A stretch of DNA of 64,000 nt from assembly GCF_023167545.1 (NCBI RefSeq), contig NZ_AP014647.1:806001-870000 (forward strand), given 5' to 3'. Below are positions 45,677 to 54,901 of the stretch, one piece after another; the first letter of the stretch is position 1, and each line of letters begins with the position of its first letter. The translations under genes were made by a program, and so were the position numbers. This DNA is from Streptococcus constellatus subsp. constellatus (GTDB lineage: Bacteria > Bacillota > Bacilli > Lactobacillales > Streptococcaceae). Below the pieces are notes generated by a model. It did not search any database, was not told the origin of the DNA, and was given only the letters and a program-made list of their open reading frames with translations.

Positions 45677-46456
45677 TTAATTCCCAACACTGGAGAATTT
45701 TTTCATGCCGTATTTGAATAGAGCATAGTTGATAGTAAAAATAACAAGTAGGACTAAAGGAAGTAGCAAACCAATCCAGCTTAGATTTAAAAAATAAAGA
45801 GCTGGAAAAAAAGAAGTAAAAGCATAAGGAAATACAAAAATTAGTATCAATTGGATAAAGGTTGGGTAAATTTTGATAGGGTATTGTGCCATTTGATTGA
45901 GGGAGAAAATCCCCATTGTGATAGGGAAAGATTCGACAATCCAAAAAGCAAGAGCAGTAGGTCCTAATTGAATAGCAGCATAGAGTAAACCAATACAAAT
46001 ACAGATAAAGACAAAGAGAAGTAGATGAAAAATGTTCCAGTGCAGTCCGAGTAAATGATAGGCTTGATAAGTTGCAATAGCTCCCATCAGTGTTGTGCCA
46101 AATCCTTGTAGCTGCACGCGTTCACAAATTAGCTGAAAAAGAGGATTGATGGGCATGATAAGCAGGCGTTCAAACTCACCTTTGCGAATATAGCGGCTTC
46201 CAAACATCCAAAGATTGTCAAAGAAAATCAGGTGAATTGAACGTCCGATAGTTGCCATTCCATAAATAAATAGCATTTGTCCATAGTTGAATCCAGCAAT
46301 TTCCTTGATATTTGCAAATAATACATTTAAAAAGATTAAATAAACAATCTGTTCAATCAAAGAAGAAATAAGTCCAATAAAGAAGTCCATCCTATAAGAC
46401 ATACTAGCAATCAAGTAAGCTTTGAGGTTATAAAAATAAATGCTGATGTATTTCAT
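45677..46456 (-). CDS. ABC-2 exporter permease B (DUF990 type)
   Basis: A 259-residue membrane protein with six helices, of the ABC2_membrane_6/DUF990 type (YISIYFYNLKAYLIASMSYRMDFF at the start, then RYIRKGEFERLLIMPINPLFQLI). It would form half of the exporter channel. The ATG at 46456 follows AGGAGG; an in-frame TTG at 46462 is less likely. It starts 2 bases after the previous gene's stop. Confidence 0.85.
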   Translation of the reverse strand: MKYISIYFYNLKAYLIASMSYRMDFFIGLISSLIEQIVYLIFLNVLFANIKEIAGFNYGQMLFIYGMATIGRSIHLIFFDNLWMFGSRYIRKGEFERLLIMPINPLFQLICERVQLQGFGTTLMGAIATYQAYHLLGLHWNIFHLLLFVFICICIGLLYAAIQLGPTALAFWIVESFPITMGIFSLNQMAQYPIKIYPTFIQLILIFVFPYAFTSFFPALYFLNLSWIGLLLPLVLLVIFTINYALFKYGMKKFSSVGN

Positions 46457-46458
46457 CT

Positions 46459-47238
46459 TCAACCTCCTAAAATAACTAAACGACGTTTAGCTTGATACCA
46501 AAGAAAAGTAATGAAAGCTGAAAGTATCGGAATCCAAGCCAATTGAATCCAGAAGAGTTCAAAATTAACCTGTCTTTTCAAAAGGATATTGACCGGAAAA
46601 TTAACAGCAAAGCTATAAGGTAATAGTTTCAAAATGTTTGCAATATTTTCTGGATAAAAACTTAGTGGCAAAAGCGCTCCTGAAGCGAGTGAAAAAAGCC
46701 CGTTTCTGAGAATCAAAATTCCCCAAGTATTTGCCGTGAAGAAGGCTGTTAAGCTAAATCCTAAATCTAACAGGAGGATGATAAACATTCCTAATAAACT
46801 AGAAAATAGGAAAAGCAATCCTGTCTGCCAATTTGGAAGATAAAGCTGTCCTTGAAGCAAAGGGATAACTAATAAAATTGGAATGAATTTGACAATTTCA
46901 ACGATTTTGACAGCAAAGTCTTGGAAAAAGAGAGAAGTAATGAGGGAATAAGGATAGAGTAGCTCGCCAGTAATATTCCCATCAACAATCATTATAGACA
47001 AATCCCGTCCAATGCTGAAACTATTTAGATTTCCCAGTAGATTTGCAAAGATAATATAGGTTGTGAACGTTTCTAAAGTATAACCATTGACTTGAGATTG
47101 GGTGAAAAAAATGGTTTTCCAAACGAAAATAGAGACCAGCACTTGTATGAAAGTACGAATCAGGGTCGCGACAAAGAAAGATTTATATTGAAGTTGCGTA
47201 ATAAGAGCTAATCGTGTGATATGAATATATTTACTCAT
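46459..47238 (-). CDS. ABC-2 exporter permease A (DUF990 type)
   Basis: A 259-residue six-helix permease similar in layout to its neighbour (SKYIHITRLALITQLQYKSFF, then FSIGRDLSIMIVDGNITGELLYP). The two permeases probably pair. The ATG at 47238 follows AGGAGGGG and overlaps the ATPase gene end by 8 bases (ATGAGTAA), so translation is coupled. Confidence 0.85.
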   Translation of the reverse strand: MSKYIHITRLALITQLQYKSFFVATLIRTFIQVLVSIFVWKTIFFTQSQVNGYTLETFTTYIIFANLLGNLNSFSIGRDLSIMIVDGNITGELLYPYSLITSLFFQDFAVKIVEIVKFIPILLVIPLLQGQLYLPNWQTGLLFLFSSLLGMFIILLLDLGFSLTAFFTANTWGILILRNGLFSLASGALLPLSFYPENIANILKLLPYSFAVNFPVNILLKRQVNFELFWIQLAWIPILSAFITFLWYQAKRRLVILGG

Positions 47239-48214
47239 CAAGCCCCTCCTCATAAATTTGTTTGACGATATTTTCAATTGTCAATTCTTTGATAGCTAGG
47301 TCTTCGATTGAATAATGCTCAAAAATCTGATTGATAACTTGGGCATTAGTATAAATATCCGTCTGATAATGAATATTGAAATGATAAGAGTCAATTTTCT
47401 CAAAACGAAAACCATTGATTTGGAACAGCTCTTCTATTGGCGTTTGCGTTTTGAAAGAAATGGTTTTAATTGTTGAAAACTTTTCTCTTAATTGCGTCAG
47501 ACTTCCGTCATAAACCTTTTTGCCCTTATCAATAATGAAAATTCGTTCGCAGAGCGACTCAATATCCTGCATATCATGAGACGTAATGAGGAAAGTTGTC
47601 TGATACTCTTTATTCATAAAGCGAATGAAAGAGCGGATGGTTTCTTTTACACTGGCATCAAGACCGATTGTAGGTTCATCCAAGAAAACAACGGCAGGTT
47701 GATGAATGAATATAGCAGCAAATTCGCAGCGAACTCGTTGCCCGAGCGAAAGATTACGAACAGGCTGGTGAATAAAATCTCCTAGCTGCAACAGCTCAAT
47801 TAATTGCTCCAAGCGTTCCTCAAAAACTTTATCAGGAACGTCATAGATCTTCGCATGTAAAATAAAAGATTCCAGCACAGGGATATCCCAACGTAAATGT
47901 GATTTTTGTCCGAACAAAACGCCAATTTGCTTATTGACTGCTGTGCGATGTTTCTGTGGGGTAAGTCCATTAATTTTAACACTGCCTCGATCTGGATAAA
48001 GAACACCCGTCAGCATTTTTATAGTCGTGGATTTTCCGCTTCCATTCGAACCGATATAACCAATAATTTCACCTTTTTGAACCGTTAATGAAATATTCTG
48101 TACAGCATGAATTTGTTTTTTCTTAGGGCGAAAAAAGGCTTTGATAGAACCTTTAAGACCTAATTCTTTCTCGACAATACTATATGTCTTATATAATTGA
48201 TTTGCTTCAATCAT
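47231..48214 (-). CDS. ABC-2 exporter ATPase
   Basis: A 327-residue ATPase. Walker A is GSNGSGKSTTIKML, the signature is LSLGQRVRCEFAA, and Walker B is VVFLDEPTIGLDASVKE. The N-terminal insert FFRPKKKQIHAVQNIS is typical of ATPases that serve DUF990 permeases. A C-terminal regulatory part of about 90 residues follows. Start at ATG 48214, 6 bases after AAGGAG; ATG 48217 is too close. Gene order ATPase-permease-permease makes a complete exporter; cargo unknown. Confidence 0.9.
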   Translation of the reverse strand: MIEANQLYKTYSIVEKELGLKGSIKAFFRPKKKQIHAVQNISLTVQKGEIIGYIGSNGSGKSTTIKMLTGVLYPDRGSVKINGLTPQKHRTAVNKQIGVLFGQKSHLRWDIPVLESFILHAKIYDVPDKVFEERLEQLIELLQLGDFIHQPVRNLSLGQRVRCEFAAIFIHQPAVVFLDEPTIGLDASVKETIRSFIRFMNKEYQTTFLITSHDMQDIESLCERIFIIDKGKKVYDGSLTQLREKFSTIKTISFKTQTPIEELFQINGFRFEKIDSYHFNIHYQTDIYTNAQVINQIFEHYSIEDLAIKELTIENIVKQIYEEGLDE

Positions 48215-48255
48215 CATTATCTCCTTGTGGCAGAAAACGTTTGCGTATATTCATT

Positions 48256-48264
48256 ATTATAGCA
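48256..48264 (-). promoter_or_regulatory. Promoter of the ABC-2 operon, extended -10
   Basis: On the minus strand TGCTATAAT, a perfect extended -10, about 42 bases before the ATPase start. Confidence 0.6.
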
Positions 48265-48313
48265 AGTTCACGAAATCTGCGCAAGTGAGTCTTATGGAAT
48301 AATCTTTTGCACA

Positions 48314-48347
48314 GAAAAAAGGATGAGACAAGATTTCTCAACCTTTT
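48314..48347 (-). terminator. Terminator of the broken peptide gene
   Basis: On the minus strand AAAAGGTTGAGA-AATCTTG-TCTCATCCTTTT followed by TT. It starts 8 bases past the stop at 48355, so it belongs to the minus-strand remnant rather than to the ABC operon. Confidence 0.7.
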
Positions 48348-48354
48348 CTTTAGA

Positions 48355-48521
48355 TCAATGACTGGAAACAGCAGAAGTAGCATCTCCTTCACCTGCACCG
48401 TCACTGTGGCTACCTGCATCCGAAGCGCCAGAAGTAGTGTCGACACTGGCTTGACCACCTACAAGACGTCATCAATACCTTTTATTATATCTTTATTGTA
48501 ACAGATAAATAGTACTTTCAT
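48355..48521 (-). pseudogene. Frame-broken small Gly/Ser/Asp-rich peptide gene
   Basis: I do not recognise this gene. From ATG 48521 the minus strand reads MKVLFICYNKDIIKGIDDVL and stops at 48459. One base out of register, an open stretch from 48468 reads RLVGGQASVDTTSGASDAGS and on through a Gly/Ser/Asp/His-rich end to TGA at 48355, followed by a terminator. A -1 shift around 48465 would join them into a peptide of about 55 residues with a Gly-Gly in the middle, a layout like double-glycine leader peptides. No good ribosome site is seen. It could be a decayed peptide gene or the 3' end of another gene. Confidence 0.4.
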
Positions 48522-48693
48522 AAAGTTTTTCTAAATAATTTTATGATAATGACAAAGGAACTATCTACCTCAAACAGAATAATACCGTCTGGAGGGAGCT
48601 TACATACATTGAGATTAGAAATGAAATCATTCATGAAAAGTTCTATTAAATTGATAAGAAATGTAATATTTTTCAGTTTTATGAACAAATATA

Positions 48694-48722
48694 TTGTAAA
48701 CGTTCACACGAGATGTTATAAT
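48694..48722 (+). promoter_or_regulatory. nox promoter with a cre (CcpA) site on the -35
   Basis: TTGTAA (48694-48699) and TATAAT (48717-48722), 17-base spacer, with an extended TG. TGTAAACGTTCACA (48695-48708) matches the cre consensus TGWAANCGNTNWCA at every position and overlies the -35, so CcpA should repress nox on rapidly used sugars. The rest of the 48523-48693 stretch shows no gene. Confidence 0.75.
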
Positions 48723-48758
48723 AAGTCTGTAAATTAAAATTAAGGTAGGAATTGCTCT

Positions 48759-50132
48759 ATGAGTAAAATTGTCGTTATCGGTGCCAATCATGCCGGCACA
48801 GCTTGTATCAATACGATGCTTGACAACTTTGGAAATGAAAATGAAATTGTTGTGTTTGATCAAAATTCAAATATTTCATTTTTAGGATGTGGAATGGCAC
48901 TTTGGATTGGAAAACAAATTGATGGTCCAGAAGGTTTGTTCTATTCAGATAAAGAAAAGCTTGAAGCTAAAGGTGCTAAAGTTTATATGGAAAGTCCTGT
49001 TTTGTCCGTTGATTACGACAAAAAAGAAGTGACTGCACTTGTAAATGGGCAAAAGCATGTAGAATCTTATGAAAAATTGATTTTTGCAACAGGTTCACAA
49101 CCAATTATTCCAGCAATAAAAGGCGTAGAAATTGTTGAAGGTAATCGCGAATTTAAAGCAACTCTTGAAAATATTCAATTTGTAAAATTGTATCAAAATT
49201 CTGCCGAAGTGATTGAAAAGCTGAAAAACAACGAAGGTATTAATCGTGTTGCTGTTGTGGGAGCTGGTTACATTGGTGTTGAACTGGCAGAAGCTTTCGA
49301 ACGTCTCGGAAAAGAAGTGACCTTGATTGATGTGGCAGACACTTGTCTTGCTGGTTACTACGATCGTGAATTGTCTGACTTGATGAGTAAAAACTTGGCA
49401 GATCATGGCATTAAACTTGCCTATGGTCAAACTGTGCAAGCGGTTGAAGGTGAAGGCAAAGTTGAACGGATTGTAACGGATAAAGAAACGTTTGATGTTG
49501 ACATGGTCATTATGGCTGTTGGCTTCCGTCCAAACACGGCTCTTGGCGCTGGCAAAATTAAGCTTTTCCATAACGGTGCTTTCCTTGTTGATAAAAAACA
49601 AGAAACAAGCATTCCAGGAGTTTATGCAGTTGGTGACTGTGCAACGATTTATGACAATGCTCTAGATGATATGAGTTATATCGCCCTTGCTTCAAATGCT
49701 GTTCGTTCAGGTATTGTCGGAGCTTACAACGCTACTGGTCATGAGTTAGAAGGCATTGGTGTGCAAGGTTCAAACGGTATCAACATTTACGACCTTAAAA
49801 TGGTTTCAACTGGTTTGACCTTAGAAAAAGCAAAAGCTGCTGGTTACAATGCCGTCGAAACTGGCTTTAACGACCTTCAAAAGCCAGAATTTATCAAACA
49901 CGATAACTATGAAGTAGCTATTCGTATCGTATTTGATAAAGATACACGTGTTATCCTTGGAGCACAAATGGCTTCGCACGAAGATATTTCAATGGGCATT
50001 CATCTCTTCTCACTCGCAATCCAAGAAAAAGTGACCATTGATAAATTGGCATTGACAGATATTTTCTTCCTGCCACACTTTAACAAGCCTTATAACTACA
50101 TTACAATGGCAGCTTTGACAGCTGAAAAATAA
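48759..50132 (+). CDS. nox: Water-forming NADH oxidase
   Basis: Reduces oxygen to water with NADH, restoring NAD and lowering oxygen stress. 457 residues with an FAD site ([16 protein letters not shown]), the redox Cys44 in FLGCGMALW, a second nucleotide fold ([17 protein letters not shown]) and [12 protein letters not shown]. The single active Cys marks the H2O-forming class. Start after TAAGGTAGG. Single gene with its own terminator and a cre site in its promoter. Confidence 0.95.
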   Translation: MSKIVVIGANHAGTACINTMLDNFGNENEIVVFDQNSNISFLGCGMALWIGKQIDGPEGLFYSDKEKLEAKGAKVYMESPVLSVDYDKKEVTALVNGQKHVESYEKLIFATGSQPIIPAIKGVEIVEGNREFKATLENIQFVKLYQNSAEVIEKLKNNEGINRVAVVGAGYIGVELAEAFERLGKEVTLIDVADTCLAGYYDRELSDLMSKNLADHGIKLAYGQTVQAVEGEGKVERIVTDKETFDVDMVIMAVGFRPNTALGAGKIKLFHNGAFLVDKKQETSIPGVYAVGDCATIYDNALDDMSYIALASNAVRSGIVGAYNATGHELEGIGVQGSNGINIYDLKMVSTGLTLEKAKAAGYNAVETGFNDLQKPEFIKHDNYEVAIRIVFDKDTRVILGAQMASHEDISMGIHLFSLAIQEKVTIDKLALTDIFFLPHFNKPYNYITMAALTAEK

Positions 50133-50151
50133 GGATAAGATATTGAGTTTA

Positions 50152-50187
50152 CAAACCAGTTTCGTATGAGGCTGGTTTGATTTTTTA
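50152..50187 (+). terminator. nox terminator
   Basis: CAAACCAG and CTGGTTTG arms with a 12-base loop, then ATTTTTTAT. Confidence 0.8.
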
Positions 50188-50278
50188 TCTAGATTTCATT
50201 CTCCAAAACAATTTCCGCAAGCAATAAAAAATGAAAAATTATGCTAAAATAGAAAGAGAACATATTCGGGAGGCAATG

Positions 50279-51835
50279 ATGTCTGTTCAGACAGAAAAAG
50301 GAGTATCAAATACTAAGAAAGAATTCGCATTTACATCTAGTTCAATCATTCTGCAAGTTTCAAGAGGAATTTTAGTCGGAATCATCGTGGGTGCAATTGT
50401 TGGTTCTTTTCGTTTTTTGATTGAAAAAGGATTTCATATTGTTCAACATTTCTATCAACAAGGCCATGGCAATACCATTTGGTTTGTTTTCATTCTGCTG
50501 TTTTATGCTTGTGTCATTTGGATTAGTGCAAAATTAACGCTTTCAGAAAAGAATATTAAAGGTTCTGGAATTCCGCAAGTAGAAGCGGAATTGAAAGGAC
50601 TGATGAGCTTGTCATGGTGGAGCGTCCTCTGGAAAAAGTATATTCTTGGGGTTTTAGCCATTGCAAGCGGCTTGATGTTAGGGCGTGAAGGTCCAAGTAT
50701 TCAGCTTGGAGCAATGGGAGGAAAGGGGATTGCCAAATATCTTCATTTAAGCCCTGTGGAAGAACGTTCTTTGATTGCGAGCGGAGCAGCAGCAGGCTTA
50801 GCAGCGGCTTTTAATGCTCCGATTGCAGGGTTACTATTTGTTATTGAGGAAGTCTATCATCATTTTTCGCGTTTCTTTTGGGTCTCGTCTTTGGCGGCAA
50901 GTTTGACGGCGAATTTTGTTTCACTCATGATTTTTGGGCTGACTCCTGTATTAAATATACCTGATAATATTCCTCTGATGGGACTAGGGCAATATTGGCT
51001 GTATCTGTTGTTGGGAGTTTTTCTTGGTTTTTTTGGATTTTTATATGAAAAAGTCGTCTTAGCTATGCCTCGTATTTACGATGCGCTCGGAAAACATCTT
51101 CACCTTTCTTTGCAATACTATCCCATTATAGCTTTCACTTTCATTCTTCCAATAGGGTATATCTTTCCGCAGCTTTTAGGCGGTGGCAATCAGCTGGTTC
51201 TTTCTTTGACCAGTCAGCATTATTTGCTGCTGACATTGGTGATGTTTTTCATCATCCGCTTTATTTGGAGTATGCTCAGCTACGGCAGCGGGCTGCCTGG
51301 TGGTATTTTTCTACCTATTTTAGCTCTTGGCTCTCTTTTGGGAGCGATTGCTGGTGTTGTTTGTGTACAATTAGGCTTTGCAACACAAGAGCAATTTCCT
51401 ATTTTTATTATTTTAGGCATGAGCGGCTACTTTGGTGCAATTTCTAAAGCTCCGTTGACAGCAATCATTTTGGTGACCGAGATGGTTGGAGATATACGGA
51501 ATCTTATGCCTCTTGGTTTAGTAACTTTAGTGGCCTATGTTGTAATGGATTTATTGGGCGGAGCACCTGTGTATGAAGCTATGTTAGAGCGAATGCTTCC
51601 AGATAGTGTAGCAGATGACGGAGAGACAACACTTATCGAAATTCCTGTCTCTGAAAAAATAGCCGGCAAGCAAGTTCACGAATTAGAACTTCCAAGAGAT
51701 CTTTTGATTACCATGCAGCATCATAATGGAAAGAATCAAACAGTGAATGGCAGCACGCGTCTTTATCTAGGAGATATGATTTATGTAGTTGTGAAGAAAT
51801 CAGATATTGGTCGGATGAAGGATTTATTACTATAA
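50279..51835 (+). CDS. ClC-family H+/Cl- antiporter with TrkA-C domain
   Basis: A 518-residue membrane antiporter exchanging chloride for protons. Ion-path motifs are GSGIPQVEAEL, GREGPSIQLGAMGGKG with the gating Glu, IEEVYHHF with a Glu at the proton-glutamate position, and GSGLPGGIFLPILALG. A TrkA-C domain (about 450-518) ends the chain. The ATG at 50279 lies 5 bases after GGGAGG; ATG 50276 is too close, and ATG 50231 is upstream of the ribosome site. Likely role: acid or halide stress. Confidence 0.88.
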   Translation: MSVQTEKGVSNTKKEFAFTSSSIILQVSRGILVGIIVGAIVGSFRFLIEKGFHIVQHFYQQGHGNTIWFVFILLFYACVIWISAKLTLSEKNIKGSGIPQVEAELKGLMSLSWWSVLWKKYILGVLAIASGLMLGREGPSIQLGAMGGKGIAKYLHLSPVEERSLIASGAAAGLAAAFNAPIAGLLFVIEEVYHHFSRFFWVSSLAASLTANFVSLMIFGLTPVLNIPDNIPLMGLGQYWLYLLLGVFLGFFGFLYEKVVLAMPRIYDALGKHLHLSLQYYPIIAFTFILPIGYIFPQLLGGGNQLVLSLTSQHYLLLTLVMFFIIRFIWSMLSYGSGLPGGIFLPILALGSLLGAIAGVVCVQLGFATQEQFPIFIILGMSGYFGAISKAPLTAIILVTEMVGDIRNLMPLGLVTLVAYVVMDLLGGAPVYEAMLERMLPDSVADDGETTLIEIPVSEKIAGKQVHELELPRDLLITMQHHNGKNQTVNGSTRLYLGDMIYVVVKKSDIGRMKDLLL

Positions 51836-51934
51836 AAGAAGAGGGTATTTTTTCCTCGCAAAATAAGAATTTTGCATTTAATTCCGAACGAAAAATATCG
51901 CTTTGTGTTAATTTATTTTAATTTCTGTACTTTA

Positions 51935-52011
51935 TGTTATAATACTAAAGGAAACGTCAGGAAAGGCGTAGCGATGCGAAAGCATAGGTAGGTCAATTTA
52001 ATTATAAGGAG
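51935..52011 (+). promoter_or_regulatory. guaC promoter and structured leader
   Basis: TGTTATAAT (51935-51943) is a perfect extended -10. The predicted leader of about 70 bases folds into ACGUC-AGGAAA-GGCGU (51954-51969) and AUGC-GAAA-GCAU (51974-51985), then AGGUAGGUC and the ribosome site AAGGAG. AAAGGA at 51947-51952 can pair with UCCUUU right after that site. I cannot match this to a known riboswitch class; it does not look like the guanine aptamer. Confidence 0.5.
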
Positions 52012-52019
52012 TCCTTTTT

Positions 52020-53003
52020 ATGCTAAATGAATTTCCTATCTTTGACTACGAAGATGTTCAATTGATTCCTAATAAATGTGTCATCAAAAGCCGCTCAGAA
52101 GCAGACACGACAGTTACTTTTGGAAATCATACTTTTAAACTTCCTGTTGTCCCAGCCAATATGCAGACCATTCTTGATGAAGATGTAGCAGAAAAATTGG
52201 CTAAAAGTGGGTATTTTTATATCATGCATCGTTTTGATGAAGCGGGGCGCATTCCGTTTATTAAACGCATGCATGAACAAGGATTAATCGCTTCCATTTC
52301 AGTTGGTGTGAAAGATTATGAATACGATTTCGTTAGTCAGCTGAAAGCAGACGCCCCTGAATATATCACGATTGATATTGCACATGGGCACTCAGACAGT
52401 GTGATTGACATGATTCAACACATTAAAAAGGAATTGCCAACTACTTTTGTGATTGCAGGAAATGTTGGAACGCCAGAAGCAGTGCGTGAGTTGGAAAATG
52501 CAGGTGCCGATGCGACCAAGGTCGGTATTGGTCCAGGAAAAGTCTGCATTACGAAAGTTAAAACAGGGTTTGGAACAGGTGGTTGGCAGTTAGCAGCTCT
52601 TCGTTGGTGTGCGAAAGCCGCTCGAAAGCCAGTTATTGCAGATGGTGGTATTCGTACGCATGGCGATATTGCTAAGTCTATCCGCTTTGGGGCTACAATG
52701 GTAATGATTGGCTCCTTGTTTGCAGGTCATGTTGAGAGTCCTGGAAAAACAGTCGAAGTAGACAGTGAACAATTCAAAGAATATTATGGATCGGCTTCTG
52801 AATACCAAAAAGGAGCTTATAAAAATGTTGAAGGAAAGAAAATTCTTTTACCGGTTAAAGGGCGTTTAGCTGATACGTTGGTTGAAATGGAGCAAGATTT
52901 GCAAAGTGCCATTTCCTATGCTGGCGGAAAGAATTTAGCTGGTCTCAAACATGTGGATTATGTCATTGTAAAAAATTCCATTTGGAATGGTGATGCGCAT
53001 TGA
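52020..53003 (+). CDS. guaC: GMP reductase
   Basis: Converts GMP to IMP with NADPH, letting the cell recycle guanine nucleotides. 327 residues; the IMPDH/GMPR catalytic Cys is in [15 protein letters not shown], with [16 protein letters not shown] and [12 protein letters not shown] following. No CBS domains, so it is GMPR and not IMP dehydrogenase. Start 8 bases after AAGGAG. Single gene; the leader may control it. guaA, the opposing GMP synthase, is at the far end of this window. Confidence 0.95.
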   Translation: MLNEFPIFDYEDVQLIPNKCVIKSRSEADTTVTFGNHTFKLPVVPANMQTILDEDVAEKLAKSGYFYIMHRFDEAGRIPFIKRMHEQGLIASISVGVKDYEYDFVSQLKADAPEYITIDIAHGHSDSVIDMIQHIKKELPTTFVIAGNVGTPEAVRELENAGADATKVGIGPGKVCITKVKTGFGTGGWQLAALRWCAKAARKPVIADGGIRTHGDIAKSIRFGATMVMIGSLFAGHVESPGKTVEVDSEQFKEYYGSASEYQKGAYKNVEGKKILLPVKGRLADTLVEMEQDLQSAISYAGGKNLAGLKHVDYVIVKNSIWNGDAH

Positions 53004-53099
53004 TAATAGAAACACTATCTGTTTATATTCCAATTCGATGTAATAGTTCTTGATTTTATGAGAAGAGATAAGTTAGTCAAGAACAGAAACAAGATAAGA

Positions 53100-53126
53100 C
53101 TAGGAGGATTTTCTCCTAGCCTTTTT
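53100..53126 (+). terminator. guaC terminator
   Basis: CTAGGAG-GATTTT-CTCCTAG followed by CCTTTTT. Confidence 0.85.
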
Positions 53127-53184
53127 GACTATTCCAATTGCTTATAGTATAGTTAAGAGAGAAAGAACTATTTGAGGAGATTTT

Positions 53185-54522
53185 ATGTACCAAACTCGCA
53201 ATTTAAAAGAACGAATGATATTATTCGTCTCAATTTTTTTGCCAATTTTGATTTATCAACTTGCCAATTTTTCAGCCTCTTTTGTGGACACAACAATGAC
53301 GGGACATTACCATACTTTACATCTAGCTGGAGTTTCAATGGCAACTAGTTTATGGAATCCTTTCTTTACTTTTCTGACCGGCATTGTCTCAGCTTTGGTT
53401 CCAATTATTGGGCATCATTTAGGACAAAATCGAGAAGAAAAAGTCGCTTCTGATTTTTATCAGTTTATTTATTTATCTCTTGGCTTGTCTCTTCTCTTGT
53501 TCGGCCTCGTTTTTTTAGGTGGACCGCTGGTTTTGTCCAACATGAACTTAGAACCTTTAGTAGCAAAAGTTGCTATACATTATCTCTGGTATTTAGCGTT
53601 TGGAATTATCCCATTACTTTTATTTAGTGTTGTTCGCTCTATATTAGATGCTTTAGGTTTGACAAGACTATCTATGTATCTAATGTTACTTCTGTTGCCA
53701 TTGAATGCTAGCTTTAACTATATTCTAATTTATGGTGCTTTTGGATTTCCGGAAATGGGTGGAGCAGGAGCAGGGTTAGGCACTTCATTGGCCTACTGGG
53801 TACTGCTAATTCTTTCAATAGTCGTTGCAAAAAGACACTCTAAAATCAAAAAATATCAATTATGGAAAATTCGTCCTTTAGACAAAAAAGGGTTGCTGGA
53901 AGGTATGCGCCTAGGTTTTCCTATTGGAGGGACCGTTTTTGCAGAAGTTGTGATATTTTCAGTTGTCGGTTTACTCATGGCAAAATTTTCTTCATTAGTC
54001 ATTGCCAGTCACCAATCTGCTATTAATTTTTCAAATCTTATGTATGCTTTCCCCATGAGTATTTCTAATGCAATGGCGATTATCGTATCTTACGAAATTG
54101 GTGCTCAACGACTGGATGTTGTGAGAAAATATTGTACTCTTGGGAGAGTGACCGCACTGGGATTTGCTATGTTCACACTGATATTTTTATATCTTTTTCG
54201 TCATCAAGTCGCTTCATTGTATGGAACGAACAAAGAATTCATTCGTCTGACATCGGTTTTCTTAACTTATAGTTTGTTTTTTCAATTAGCAGATACTTTC
54301 GCAGCGCCTCTTCAAGGAATTTTACGCGGTTATAAGGATACAAAAGTTCCATTTTATTTGGGATTGATTGGTTATTGGGGGGTGGCGTTACCAGTTGGAC
54401 TACTATTAGATCATATCACAAATTTAGGTCCCTTTGCTTATTGGTTTGGCTTAATTGTCAGTCTGGTTGTTAGTGGCATTTTATATCAACTCCGACTTAA
54501 CCATATTCAAAAAAGAAATTAG
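53185..54522 (+). CDS. MATE-family efflux transporter
   Basis: A 445-residue pump with twelve membrane helices that exports cationic drugs using an ion gradient. FSASFVDTTMTGHYHTLHLAGVSMATSLW near the start and the matching second half (AIIVSYEIGAQRLDVVRKY, QGILRGYKDTKVPFYLG) are typical of NorM/DinF relatives. Start after GAGGAG. Single gene; substrate unknown. Confidence 0.9.
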   Translation: MYQTRNLKERMILFVSIFLPILIYQLANFSASFVDTTMTGHYHTLHLAGVSMATSLWNPFFTFLTGIVSALVPIIGHHLGQNREEKVASDFYQFIYLSLGLSLLLFGLVFLGGPLVLSNMNLEPLVAKVAIHYLWYLAFGIIPLLLFSVVRSILDALGLTRLSMYLMLLLLPLNASFNYILIYGAFGFPEMGGAGAGLGTSLAYWVLLILSIVVAKRHSKIKKYQLWKIRPLDKKGLLEGMRLGFPIGGTVFAEVVIFSVVGLLMAKFSSLVIASHQSAINFSNLMYAFPMSISNAMAIIVSYEIGAQRLDVVRKYCTLGRVTALGFAMFTLIFLYLFRHQVASLYGTNKEFIRLTSVFLTYSLFFQLADTFAAPLQGILRGYKDTKVPFYLGLIGYWGVALPVGLLLDHITNLGPFAYWFGLIVSLVVSGILYQLRLNHIQKRN

Positions 54523-54559
54523 GTTATATACCACACATGCATTCTTACTATTTTGAAAC

Positions 54560-54596
54560 AAAAAGAATCTCAGATTTTTATCCAAGATTCTTTTTT
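54560..54596. terminator. Bidirectional terminator between the MATE gene and dmpI
   Basis: AAAAAGAATCT and AGATTCTTTTTT arms around a 14-base loop; T-runs in both directions. Confidence 0.8.
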
Positions 54597-54597
54597 G

Positions 54598-54780
54598 TTA
54601 TTTTGTACGCATTTCTCCTTGTGGGAAATAACTTCCTTCTGGCATATCATTAATAATGACATGAACAGCAGATTGTGGTGCGCCAGTATTTTTCACGACA
54701 GCAGCAGTAATTTCTTTTGCAAGAGCTTTCTTTTGCTCTAAAGTGCGTCCTTCAAACAAATCAATTCTAACAAATGGCAT
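54598..54780 (-). CDS. 4-oxalocrotonate tautomerase-family protein
   Basis: A 60-residue tautomerase. After removal of Met the chain begins with the catalytic Pro1 (PFVRIDLFEGRTLEQKK), and an Arg near position 11 and the later NDMPEGSYF fit the DmpI/XylH-like branch. Streptococci do not degrade aromatics by this route, so the natural substrate is unknown. A GGAG-type site precedes the ATG. Single gene. Confidence 0.88.
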   Translation of the reverse strand: MPFVRIDLFEGRTLEQKKALAKEITAAVVKNTGAPQSAVHVIINDMPEGSYFPQGEMRTK

Positions 54781-54901
54781 GTTATATCTCCTTTTTATCT
54801 TTGATATTTTTATTTTATCACAAATTAGGTTTTAAAGCGTGTCAGAATATGGTAAAATAAGAAGTATTAAAAATTGGAGAATTTGAAACGAATTAAAGAA
54901 A

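Noticed and set aside
48232..48245. AGAAAACGTTTGCG as a second cre site in the ABC-2 leader
   Set aside because: Three mismatches to the consensus, at both ends and the W position; only the AAACGTTT core is left.
49095..49601. A 168-codon minus-strand open frame opposite nox
   Set aside because: Antisense shadow of a conserved flavoprotein gene, without a ribosome site.
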